From contig NZ_JADWYO010000003.1 in assembly GCF_022414595.1 (NCBI RefSeq), forward strand, positions 124,001-188,000: a DNA stretch of 64,000 nucleotides, read 5' to 3'. A program made the position numbers and the translations under genes. Positions 41,489-49,160 of the stretch are shown in pieces. The stretch comes from Streptomyces sp. MUM 203J. Its GTDB lineage: Bacteria > Actinomycetota > Actinomycetes > Streptomycetales > Streptomycetaceae. The first letter of the stretch is position 1, and each line of letters begins with the position of its first letter. A model generated the notes under the pieces. It searched no databases. It was not told the origin of the DNA and saw nothing but the letters and a program-made list of their open reading frames with translations.

Positions 41489-41782
41489 ATGCGCATGATG
41501 CTGCGCGCCACGATGGACACCGGGACGGCGAACGACATGATCAAGGCCGGCCAGGTCCAGGGCGAGATGAAGAAGGTGCTGGACCAGATGAAGCCGGAGG
41601 CCGTGTACTTCACCGCGGACCGGGGGAAGCGCGCCTGCACGATCGTCTTCGACATGGACGACTCGTCCCGGATCCCCGTCGTCTGCGAGCCGCTGTTCCA
41701 GAGCTTCGGCGCCGAGATCACCGTCCAGCCCTGTATGAACCTCGAGGATCTCCAACGGGGTCTCGCCGCCCTCGCCGGCTGA
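41489..41782 (+). CDS. small conserved protein of unknown function, muconolactone-isomerase-like fold possible
   Basis: This 97-residue soluble protein starts MRMMLRATMDTGTANDMIKAGQVQGEMKKVLDQMKPEAVYFTADRGKRACTIVFDM and ends MNLEDLQRGLAAL. The alternating strand/helix pattern resembles small dimeric alpha-beta barrel proteins such as DUF3303, but I cannot name a function. GGGAG lies 8 nt before the ATG. It lies 104 nt before the aldo/keto reductase gene, possibly in one unit. Confidence 0.7.
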   Translation: MRMMLRATMDTGTANDMIKAGQVQGEMKKVLDQMKPEAVYFTADRGKRACTIVFDMDDSSRIPVVCEPLFQSFGAEITVQPCMNLEDLQRGLAALAG

Positions 41783-41886
41783 CCGGCCCGGCCGCCCGTG
41801 GCCAGTCGTCGCCACGGGCGGCCGATGAGGGCCCCGGCCCAGGCGCCCTTGCCTTGAGCGGACTTCAACACGTTGGCTTGTCCGCC

Positions 41887-42885
41887 ATGGAGTACACGCA
41901 GCTCGGACGTACCGGACTCAAGGTCAGCCGACTGGTCCTCGGCACGATGAACTTCGGCCCTCAGACGGACGAGGCCGGGAGCCACGCCATCATGGACGCC
42001 GCGCTCGACGCGGGCGTCAACGTCTTCGACACCGCCAACGTCTACGGATGGGGCGAGAACAAGGGCCGTACGGAGGAGATCATCGGCTCCTGGTTCGCGC
42101 GGGGCGCGGAGCGGCGGGACAAGGTCGTCCTCGCCACCAAGGTGTACGGCTCGATGCACCGCTCCGCCGAGACCTGGCCCAACCACGACCGGCTGTCGGC
42201 GCTCAGCATACGCCGCGCCGTCGAGGCCAGCCTCCGACGGCTGAACACCGACCACATCGACGTCTACCAGTTCCACCACATCGACCGGGACACCCCGTTC
42301 GAGGAGATCTGGCAGGCGGTCGACGTCCTGATCCGGCAGGGCAAGATCCTCTACGCGGCTTCCAGCAACTTCCCCGGCTACAAGATCGCCCAGGCGAACG
42401 AGACCGCCGCGCGGCGCGGCATGGTCGGACTGGTCAGCGAGCAGTGCCTCTACAACCTGGCCGAGCGGCGCGCCGAGATGGAGGTCATCCCGGCCGCCCG
42501 GGACTACGGGCTGGGGATCATCCCCTGGTCGCCGCTGGGCGGCGGACTGCTCGGTGGCGTCCTCCGCAAGGAGAGGGAGGGCGGCGGCGGGGAGCGCTCG
42601 CGGACCGGACAGGTCGCGAAGGCGCTGGCCGACCCCGTCCTGCGCGGGAGGATCCAGGCGTACGAGGAACTCGTCGACAAGCACGGACTCGCACCCGGCG
42701 AGGTGGCGCTGGCCTGGCTGCTCACCCGGCCCGGGGTGACGGGGCCGATCACCGGGCCGCGCACCGCCGAGCAGCTCGACTCCGCGCTGCGGGCGGCCGG
42801 GCTGGAGCTGGGCGACGAGCTGCTGGAGGAGCTGGACGTGATCTTCCCGGGGCCCGGGCCCTCGCCGGAGGCCTTCGCCTGGTGA
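41887..42885 (+). CDS. aldo/keto reductase
   Basis: This 332-residue NADPH-dependent oxidoreductase has MEYTQLGRTGLKVSRLVLGTMNFG, the catalytic tetrad in FDTANVYGWGENKGRTEEIIG (D, Y), VLATKVYG (K) and DVYQFHHID (H), plus the late PGVTGPITGPRTAEQLD cofactor loop. It resembles the YajO/potassium-channel-beta-like group that reduces aldehydes and ketones. The ATG at 41887 is the natural start; the frame is open upstream only by chance. Substrate unknown. Confidence 0.9.
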   Translation: MEYTQLGRTGLKVSRLVLGTMNFGPQTDEAGSHAIMDAALDAGVNVFDTANVYGWGENKGRTEEIIGSWFARGAERRDKVVLATKVYGSMHRSAETWPNHDRLSALSIRRAVEASLRRLNTDHIDVYQFHHIDRDTPFEEIWQAVDVLIRQGKILYAASSNFPGYKIAQANETAARRGMVGLVSEQCLYNLAERRAEMEVIPAARDYGLGIIPWSPLGGGLLGGVLRKEREGGGGERSRTGQVAKALADPVLRGRIQAYEELVDKHGLAPGEVALAWLLTRPGVTGPITGPRTAEQLDSALRAAGLELGDELLEELDVIFPGPGPSPEAFAW

Positions 42886-42903
42886 CGGGCGGCGGCCGCG
42901 CGG

Positions 42904-42990
42904 TCAGCCCAGGGCCGACGCCAACGCGATGATCGCGAACATCAGCACGAGCACACCGGCCATGATCCGGTTACGGGTCTTCGGGTCCAC
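42904..42990 (-). CDS. 28-residue single-pass membrane microprotein
   Basis: From a GTG at 42990 the minus strand encodes VDPKTRNRIMAGVLVLMFAI followed by IALASALG and a TGA. It is a short basic head and one membrane helix. Such tiny tail-anchored proteins are conserved in Streptomyces beside larger genes, but the function is unknown. Codon third positions are mostly G or C (25 of 28), supporting coding. A clear ribosome site is not seen. Confidence 0.55.
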   Translation of the reverse strand: MDPKTRNRIMAGVLVLMFAIIALASALG

Positions 42991-43047
42991 GCGTCGAGGT
43001 TACTGTGCTTCCCGGTGGGCCGGCCCCCGGGCCCCCGGCCGGTGGGT

Positions 43048-43623
43048 TCAGCCGGCTCGGCCGGTGCCCAGGGGCCAGGTGGCGACCGTCTCGTAGCGGG
43101 GGCGGTCGCCCGGCTCTCCGGAGGTGGGGAGGTTGCTGCGGATCAGCGTCAGCTCGCGCACCTCCCACCGGTGGCTCTTGAACCGCTCCAGTTCCACCAC
43201 GTACGGCCGCAGGTCCGCGTCCGTACGGCTGCGGGCCAGCGTGAGATGGGCCTGGTAGCGGCGGTGCTCGTCCATCGGGACGCCCGCGTGGCGGGCCGCC
43301 GCGTCCGTGCGCTCGGCCAGCAGCCGCATGTCGTCCAGCCCGCCCGCCGCCCCCGCCCACAGCGCGCGGCGCCCGAACCGCCCTCCCCCGTGGACCCGCA
43401 GCGGGAACGGCTCGGTGCGGCGCGCGCCCCGGGCCAGCCGCTCCTCCAGGCCGGGCAGCAGCTCCTCGTCCACCTCGCCCATGAACGCGAGTGTGTAGTG
43501 CCAGCCGGGGCGGCCGGTCCAGCGGAGCCTGTCGGCGCCGGGCATCGCGCGCAACTCCTCGACGGTCAGGGCCAGTTCGTCGAGCACGGGCTGCGGCGGC
43601 AGTACGGCAGCGAAGAGCCTCAT
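43048..43623 (-). CDS. thpR: RNA 2',3'-cyclic phosphodiesterase (ThpR/2H family)
   Basis: This 191-residue 2H phosphoesterase starts MRLFAAVLPPQPVLDELA and has the two catalytic HxTx motifs, HYTLAFMGEV and HLTLARSR. Such enzymes open RNA 2',3'-cyclic phosphates. The start overlaps the stop of the MFS transporter gene by 4 nt (ATGA), so it is the third gene of a marR-MFS-thpR operon. The link between RNA ends and the transporter is unclear. Confidence 0.88.
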   Translation of the reverse strand: MRLFAAVLPPQPVLDELALTVEELRAMPGADRLRWTGRPGWHYTLAFMGEVDEELLPGLEERLARGARRTEPFPLRVHGGGRFGRRALWAGAAGGLDDMRLLAERTDAAARHAGVPMDEHRRYQAHLTLARSRTDADLRPYVVELERFKSHRWEVRELTLIRSNLPTSGEPGDRPRYETVATWPLGTGRAG

Positions 43624-45056
43624 GCTCCCGAGTCTGGCACGCGGGCGGCTCTCGGGGCCGCCGTGAACCCGCCACGTCGGTGGGTGTCCGGGCGGGCTCC
43701 CGTCGCCGGGCCCGGACGGTGTCCGCCCGCAAGGAACGGACGAGCCGAAAGCCGTCGCCAGTCCTCGCGGAGCCGTACCCCCCTCGCCCGCGCCAGGATC
43801 ACCCCGATCACCGCCGCCGCGGCCAGCGACACCGCGCCGCCCGCCGCGAAGCCGGCCCTCGCGCCGTAGGTGTCGGTGATCCAGCCCAGCAGGGGCGCGC
43901 CCAGCGGCGTACCGCCGACGAACACCATCATGTAGAGGCTCATGACCCGGCCCCGCATCACGGGGTCGGTGGCGAGCTGGACGAACGAGTTGGCCGTGAC
44001 GTTCACGGTCAGGCCGACCATGCCGATCGGCACCAGAGCCGCCGCGAACAGCCAGAAGGAGGGCGACAGGGCGGCGGTGATCTCCAGCAGGCCGAAGACC
44101 AGGCCGGCGCCGACCAGCATCCGCAGCCGGGACGTGCCGCGCCGGGCGGCGAGCAGCGCGCCGATGAGGGAGCCGATCGCCATGAGCGTGTTGAGGAACC
44201 CGTACGTCCCTGGGCCCACGTGGAAGACGCCGTCCGCGAACGCGGTGAGCCAGATCGGGAAGTTGAAGCCGAACGTGCCGACGAACCCGACGAGCGCGAT
44301 CGGCCAGACCAGCTCCGGGCGTCCGGCCACATAGCGCAGGCCCTCGCGGAGCTGGCCCTTGCCGCGCGGCGCGCGCTCCGTCCTGTGCAGCTCGGCCTGG
44401 CGCATGAGCAGGTTCGCGGTGATCGGCGCGAGGAAGGACAGGCCGTTGATCAGGAACGCCCAGCCGCTGCCGACGGAGGCGATGAGCAGACCGGCGACGG
44501 CGGGGCCGACGAGGCGGGCCGACTGGAAGTTGGCCGAGTTGAGGCTGACGGCGTTGCGGAGCTGCTCGGGGCCGACCATCTCGGAGACGAAGGACTGGCG
44601 GGTCGGGTTGTCGACGACGGTCACCAGGCCGAGCAGGAAGGCGACCAGGTAGACGTGCCAGACCTGGACGTGCCCGGAGAGGGTGAGGGCGGCCAGGGCG
44701 AGCCCGCACAGGCCGAGCGCGCTCTGGGTGAGCAGCAGCAGCTGCCGCTTGGGGTACCGGTCCGCGATGACGCCGCCGTAGAGGCCGAACAGCAGCATGG
44801 GCAGGAACTGGAGCGCGGTGGTGATGCCGACGGCGGTGGCCGAGCCGGTGAGGCTGAGCACCAGCCAGTCCTGGGTGATGCGGGCCATCCAGGTGCCCGT
44901 GTTGGAGACGATGGCGCCGCTGAAGAACAGCCGGTAGTTGCGGATGGCGAGCGACGAGAAGGTCCCGTTGCGTTCGCCGGGGCGGGGTGGTGTGCGGACG
45001 GGGGTGTCGTCGGGGTTGTGTCCGGGGGCGGAGTCTGCTCCGGGTCCCGTACTCAA
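43620..45056 (-). CDS. MFS transporter, EntS/multidrug-exporter type
   Basis: This 478-residue protein has about twelve membrane helices and the MFS signatures SNTGTWMARITQDWLVLSLTGSA, GVIADRYPKRQLLLL and VVDNPTRQSFVSEMVG, typical of the DUF894/EntS-like exporter group. The TTG at 45056 has AGGAGG 9 nt upstream; no better start exists before the marR stop. Divergence into export of drugs is inferred from the coupled MarR gene. The C-terminal 45 residues are Pro/Arg-rich and cytoplasmic. Confidence 0.88.
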   Translation of the reverse strand: MSTGPGADSAPGHNPDDTPVRTPPRPGERNGTFSSLAIRNYRLFFSGAIVSNTGTWMARITQDWLVLSLTGSATAVGITTALQFLPMLLFGLYGGVIADRYPKRQLLLLTQSALGLCGLALAALTLSGHVQVWHVYLVAFLLGLVTVVDNPTRQSFVSEMVGPEQLRNAVSLNSANFQSARLVGPAVAGLLIASVGSGWAFLINGLSFLAPITANLLMRQAELHRTERAPRGKGQLREGLRYVAGRPELVWPIALVGFVGTFGFNFPIWLTAFADGVFHVGPGTYGFLNTLMAIGSLIGALLAARRGTSRLRMLVGAGLVFGLLEITAALSPSFWLFAAALVPIGMVGLTVNVTANSFVQLATDPVMRGRVMSLYMMVFVGGTPLGAPLLGWITDTYGARAGFAAGGAVSLAAAAVIGVILARARGVRLREDWRRLSARPFLAGGHRPGPATGARPDTHRRGGFTAAPRAARVPDSGA

Positions 45057-45088
45057 AGGGGTTCGCCTCCTCGGCGGTCGGGTGCTCC

Positions 45089-45538
45089 CTACAGGTGTGC
45101 CAGCTTCTCCAGTACGGGTGCGGCAGCGCGCAGCCTGGCCCACTCGTCCTCGTCCAGGCCCTCCGCGAGGGACGCCAGCCAGGCGTTCCGCTTGCGGCGG
45201 GACTCTTCCAGCATGGAGTCGGCCAGTTCGGTGCGGCTGACGACCTTCTGCCGCCGGTCGTCGGGATGCGGCTCCAGCGTGACCAGGCCCTTGGCCTCCA
45301 GCAGAGCGACGATGCGGGTCATCGACGGCGGCTGGACGTGTTCCTTGCGGGCCAGCTCGCCGGGAGTGGCCCGGCCGCAGCGGGCGAGGGTGCCGAGCAC
45401 CGACATCTCGGTGGGGCTCAGTGACTCGTCGACCCGCTGGTGCCGCAGGCGACGGGAGAGCCGCATGATCGACGATCGAAGCGCGTTGACGGCCGCGGCG
45501 TTCGCCTCGGCGCCGTTGCCGTGGGACAGGTCAGGCAT
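45089..45538 (-). CDS. MarR-family transcriptional regulator
   Basis: This 149-residue winged-helix protein has LRSSIMRLSRRLRHQRVDESLSPTEMSVLGTLARCG, the recognition helix ATPGELARKEHVQPPSMTRIVALLEAKGLV and the wing HPDDRRQKVVSRT. It is the first gene of an operon with an MFS exporter and probably represses it until a compound binds. The gap to the TTG start of the exporter is 32 nt. The A/T-rich GTTAGAGTAACTCATTA just upstream (45543-45559) is a likely promoter/operator region. Confidence 0.9.
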   Translation of the reverse strand: MPDLSHGNGAEANAAAVNALRSSIMRLSRRLRHQRVDESLSPTEMSVLGTLARCGRATPGELARKEHVQPPSMTRIVALLEAKGLVTLEPHPDDRRQKVVSRTELADSMLEESRRKRNAWLASLAEGLDEDEWARLRAAAPVLEKLAHL

Positions 45539-45589
45539 GTTTGTTAGAGTAACTCATTACCCTGCCTAAGGACCAGTCGAGGGAGCCGT

Positions 45590-46186
45590 ATGCCCCGCTC
45601 ACCCCTGCCGCCGCCTCCGCCGCCCGCGCATCTGCGGGCCTGGCCGGACCGGGAGGCGCTGCTGGCGGACCGGGGGCGGGCGATGGAGGTGCTGCGGGGG
45701 CGGTGGCTGGGACTGGGGCGGTTGGCGGTGCTCTGGCTGTCGGGGGCGCTGGGGGCGCTCGGGTGGGTGCTGTTCACGGTGCCGTTGCAGGGACTCGGCA
45801 GGTACGGGGACCGGATGGTGCTGATCGCGGCGCCGGTGCTCGTGCCGCTGGGGCTGGGGGCGCTGGTGGCGGCGGCATTGCTTGCGGTGCGCGGGGTGCG
45901 GCGGGACCGGGAGGCGCGGCGGCTGATGGACGCGTGGCGGGGCCTGGAGCGGGACCCCGGGACGGACGGGCGGCTGCGGGCGCCCGGGCTGAGTCTGGCC
46001 TGGCTGCTGCTGTCGTTCGTGCCGTGCGTGCTGGGGCTCTGGGCGTCGTTCGGGGCGGCGGGCGCGGCCCGTACGGTCGCGGACGTGGTGCTGGGGATGG
46101 GGGCGGGGGTGGTGCTGTGGGTGACCGGGATGCTCGGGGTCGCCAAGGCGTTCTCGTACCGCAGATGGGTGCTGTCGCGCGGCTGA
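45590..46186 (+). CDS. membrane protein of unknown function
   Basis: This 198-residue protein has a Pro-rich N-terminus and about four membrane helices (roughly 45-65, 76-98, 135-155 and 162-185) with a basic central loop (RGVRRDREARRLMDAWRGLERDP). I do not recognise a family. GGGAG lies 6-10 nt before the ATG. It is divergent from marR, so the two may share a control region. Confidence 0.7.
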   Translation: MPRSPLPPPPPPAHLRAWPDREALLADRGRAMEVLRGRWLGLGRLAVLWLSGALGALGWVLFTVPLQGLGRYGDRMVLIAAPVLVPLGLGALVAAALLAVRGVRRDREARRLMDAWRGLERDPGTDGRLRAPGLSLAWLLLSFVPCVLGLWASFGAAGAARTVADVVLGMGAGVVLWVTGMLGVAKAFSYRRWVLSRG

Positions 46187-46257
46187 ATCACTCGTAGGAG
46201 TGACAGTCTTATGAAAAGCGACGCGTGGGCGCGGGCGGGGCCGCGACCCTGTCGGGC

Positions 46258-46485
46258 ATGGAATCCACGGGGACGACGGGACAGACGGGGGCGGGGGGAA
46301 CCGGGGGATCAACCGTCCTCAGTCTGAGGATGGACGGCGATCTGCTCGAACGCGTGCGGCAGCATGCCGCCAGAAGCCAGATGAGCGTCCAGGACTACGT
46401 GGTCCGGACGCTCGTCCGGGCCGACTTCGACGAGCGCTTCAGCGCGGCCGTCGACGAGACGGAGAAGTTCTACGGTCTCACCTGA
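46258..46485 (+). CDS. ribbon-helix-helix DNA-binding protein
   Basis: This 75-residue protein has a Thr/Gly-rich N-terminal tail and then a ribbon-helix-helix motif: STVLSLRMDGDLLERVRQHAARSQMSVQDYVVRTLVRADF. That fold is found in CopG/Arc-type repressors and antitoxins. No toxin gene is next to it, so it is more likely a solitary regulator than half of a toxin-antitoxin pair. It converges on the permease gene with only a 3-nt gap. Confidence 0.78.
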   Translation: MESTGTTGQTGAGGTGGSTVLSLRMDGDLLERVRQHAARSQMSVQDYVVRTLVRADFDERFSAAVDETEKFYGLT

Positions 46486-46488
46486 GCG

Positions 46489-47943
46489 TCAGGTGAGACC
46501 CAGCGACGGCACGGCGTAGGAGAAGACGAACACCGCCGACACCACGTACATCGCGGCCGGTACCTCCCGGCCCCGTCCGGTGGCGAGCCGCAGCACGCTG
46601 AAGGCGATGAAGCCGATGCCGATGCCGTTGGTGATCGAGTAGGTGAACGGCATCATCACCATCGCCAGGAACGCGGGCACCGCGATCGTGAAGTCGCTCC
46701 AGTCGATGTCCCGGACCGATCCGGCCAGGATCAGGAAGCCGACCGCGACCAGCGCGGGTGTGGCCGCCTGGGAAGGGACCATCGTGGCCAGCGGCGTGAG
46801 GAACAGCGCGACGGCGAAGAGACCGCCGGTGACGACCGATGCCAGGCCCGTACGGGCGCCCTCGCCGACGCCCGCGGTCGACTCGACGTAGCAGGTGGTG
46901 GCGGAGGAGGAGGTGGCGCCGCCGGTGGCGACGGCGAAGCCGTCGACGAGCAGCACCCTGTTGATGCCGGGGAGGTTGCCGTCCTTGTCCATCAGTTTCG
47001 CTTCGTCGCCGACGCCCAGGATCGTGCCCATCGCGTCGAAGAAGCAGGACAGCAGGACGGTGAAGACGAAGAGCGAGCCGGTCAGCAGGCCGACCTTCTC
47101 GAAGCCGCCGAAGAGGCTGACCTGGCCGATGAGCCCGAAGTCGGGGGTGGCGAGCGGGCTGCCCGGCCATTCGGGGGTGGTCAGGCCCCAGGACGGGACG
47201 GTCGCGACCGCGTTCACGATCATCGCGGCGGCCGTCATGACGATCATCGAGATGAGGATCGCGCCCGGGACCTTGCGGATCAGCAGTGCCAGGGTGAGCA
47301 GCGTGCCGACGGCGAAGATCAGCACCGGCCAGCCGGTGAGGTGCCCGTCGAGGCCGAGCTGGAGCGGCACGGTGGTCTGGGCGGCGTCCGGGATGCGGGA
47401 GACGAAGCCGGAGTCCACCAGGCCGATCAGCATGATGAACAGGCCGATGCCGATGGCGATGCCCTTGCGGAGGCCGGTCGGCACGGCGTTCATGACGCGT
47501 TCGCGCAGACCGGTGGCCACGAGGAGCATCACGATGAAGCCCGCGATGACCACCATGCCCATGGCGTCGGGCCAGGACATGTTCGGCGCGAGCTGGAGTG
47601 CGACGACCGTGTTGACGCCCAGTCCTGCGGCGAGCGCGATGGGGACGTTGCCGATGACGCCCATCAGAAGCGTGGTGAACGCGGCGCTCACGATGGTCGC
47701 GGTGACCAGTTCGCCGCTGTCGAGCTGGTGCCCGTACATGTCCTTGGCGCTGCCGAGGATGATCGGGTTCAGCACGATGATGTAGGCCATCGCGAAGAAG
47801 GTGGCGAACCCGCCGCGGATCTCGCGGGCGGGGGTGGAGCCGCGCTCGGAGATCTTGAAGAACCGGTCCAGGACGCTGGTGCCGGTCGGCTGCGGCTCGG
47901 GGGCGACGGGCGCCGCGGCGGGAGCGGTGGCCGTGGGTGGCAT
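46489..47943 (-). CDS. NCS2-family purine permease (AzgA-like)
   Basis: This 484-residue permease has an N-terminal Pro/Ala-rich cytoplasmic tail, then the AzgA/GhxP pattern: LDRFFKISERGSTPAREIRGGFATFFAMAYIIVLNP, NVPIALAAGLGVNTVVAL, SCFFDAMGTILGVGDEAKLMDKDG and ATGGATSSSATTCYVESTAGVGEGARTGL. Members import adenine, guanine or hypoxanthine with protons. The ATG at 47943 has GAGG 6 nt upstream; an upstream TTG/ATG region (48012) looks untranslated. Confidence 0.92.
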   Translation of the reverse strand: MPPTATAPAAAPVAPEPQPTGTSVLDRFFKISERGSTPAREIRGGFATFFAMAYIIVLNPIILGSAKDMYGHQLDSGELVTATIVSAAFTTLLMGVIGNVPIALAAGLGVNTVVALQLAPNMSWPDAMGMVVIAGFIVMLLVATGLRERVMNAVPTGLRKGIAIGIGLFIMLIGLVDSGFVSRIPDAAQTTVPLQLGLDGHLTGWPVLIFAVGTLLTLALLIRKVPGAILISMIVMTAAAMIVNAVATVPSWGLTTPEWPGSPLATPDFGLIGQVSLFGGFEKVGLLTGSLFVFTVLLSCFFDAMGTILGVGDEAKLMDKDGNLPGINRVLLVDGFAVATGGATSSSATTCYVESTAGVGEGARTGLASVVTGGLFAVALFLTPLATMVPSQAATPALVAVGFLILAGSVRDIDWSDFTIAVPAFLAMVMMPFTYSITNGIGIGFIAFSVLRLATGRGREVPAAMYVVSAVFVFSYAVPSLGLT

Positions 47944-48124
47944 GGAGAACCTCGTGGGGGCGGGGGAGGTGTCCGCGCCTCCTTGTGTCTTCACACGATC
48001 AAAGCCGGTCACCGCAAAACCGTTTCAGTATGAATGCATGAGTCGAAGATCGGTATCTCCGCGCGTAGAACGTGCGTGCGATGCCCGGGTGGGCTGCCGT
48101 GCCGCGGCGCCTACGATGTGGGGC

Positions 48125-48400
48125 ATGGCGAAGTGGACCCCCAAGCACGAGGCGCCCGAGCCCCTGGAGGGGCCGGTCGTCGCGACGATCACCGGCGGCA
48201 CGGTCATCTGGTTCGCCCTGTTCCTGCTCCAGCTCCCCTTCTACGGGTGGTTCGCGGACCGCGGCTGGGAGAACTGGGTCTGGACCTGCCTGGCCGGGGG
48301 TGCGCTGGGGCTGCTGGGCGTCTGGTACGTCCGCAAGCGTGACGCCGCGATCCGCCGCGCGGCGGAGGGGGAGCGGGACCCGGGCGCCGACTGGGCCTGA
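48125..48400 (+). CDS. DUF2530-type small membrane protein
   Basis: This 91-residue protein has a charged N-terminus (MAKWTPKHEAPEPLEGP), two membrane helices (about 18-38 and 50-68) and a basic C-terminal tail (YVRKRDAAIRRAAEGERDPGADWA). The pattern fits the actinobacterial DUF2530 family of unknown function. It is a separate small gene divergent from the purine permease. Confidence 0.75.
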   Translation: MAKWTPKHEAPEPLEGPVVATITGGTVIWFALFLLQLPFYGWFADRGWENWVWTCLAGGALGLLGVWYVRKRDAAIRRAAEGERDPGADWA

Positions 48401-48483
48401 GGGGGCGGCGCGGGGCGGTGCCCCCCGGCCGGTCGTCGCGCACGCCTGTTCCCCGCCAGGCGGGTGGCTGGCACGATCACGCC

Positions 48484-49041
48484 ATGAATGGCGAGAAGGC
48501 GACGACGGCGGCGTACAGCGCGCGGTACGGGTGGGACCGGCGGACGCTCGGGGTGGTCGCCGTCTGCGCGGCCTTCTGTTCGACCGTGCTGCTGCCGGGC
48601 GCGCCCCTGGCGCTGTATCTGCTGGTGCTCCCGTTCTTCGGGGGCGGTGGGCTGTTTCTCGCGTGCGTTGCGCTGAGCCGCAGGGTCGCGTTCCGGGTCG
48701 ACGAGAGCGGTGTGCTGCTGGGCGGGACGCCTCCGCGCCATCGGGCCACCACCGCCCACGTCCCGTGGGACGACATCGAGGCCGTCGTCCTGTGGCGGCA
48801 GACCGGCGCCGCCCACATGCCGTACGTCGGCCTCGCCCGCCGCGAGGACGCACCGCGGCTGCCCGGCGCCGGGCAGGGCGACCGGGCCCGCGCGCTGAGC
48901 GGGTTTCTCGTGCCGGACGTTCCCCCGGACGTCGTCATGGCCTCCCGCGCCGTCAACGGCTGGCGGCTCGACAAGGACCGGCTGGCCGCGGCGGTGGCGG
49001 CGTTCGCGCCGCCCGGAGTGGAGGTGCTCGACGCCTGGTGA
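48484..49041 (+). CDS. membrane protein with PH-like domain, unknown function
   Basis: This 185-residue protein has two membrane helices (about 22-65) and a C-terminal beta-rich region: RRVAFRVDESGVLLGGTPPRHRATTAHVPWDDIEAVVLW. That resembles bacterial PH-like (DUF2244/DUF2550-like) membrane proteins. The function is unknown. It lies between the DUF2530 gene and the P-type ATPase gene in the same direction, with gaps of about 80-120 nt. Confidence 0.65.
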   Translation: MNGEKATTAAYSARYGWDRRTLGVVAVCAAFCSTVLLPGAPLALYLLVLPFFGGGGLFLACVALSRRVAFRVDESGVLLGGTPPRHRATTAHVPWDDIEAVVLWRQTGAAHMPYVGLARREDAPRLPGAGQGDRARALSGFLVPDVPPDVVMASRAVNGWRLDKDRLAAAVAAFAPPGVEVLDAW

Positions 49042-49160
49042 GCACGGCGCGCCCCGGGCCCCGGAGCCGTACCCCCGTGGGGCCGTCCGGCTCCCGCCCC
49101 GGTCGGATCTTCGCGCCGTTCCAGGGGTGAGCGCGGGCATCCGGCCGTACCGTCGGAGTC

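Noticed and set aside
46258..46485. Ribbon-helix-helix gene as antitoxin of a toxin-antitoxin pair
   Set aside because: Neither neighbour resembles a toxin; one is a membrane protein and the other a purine permease.
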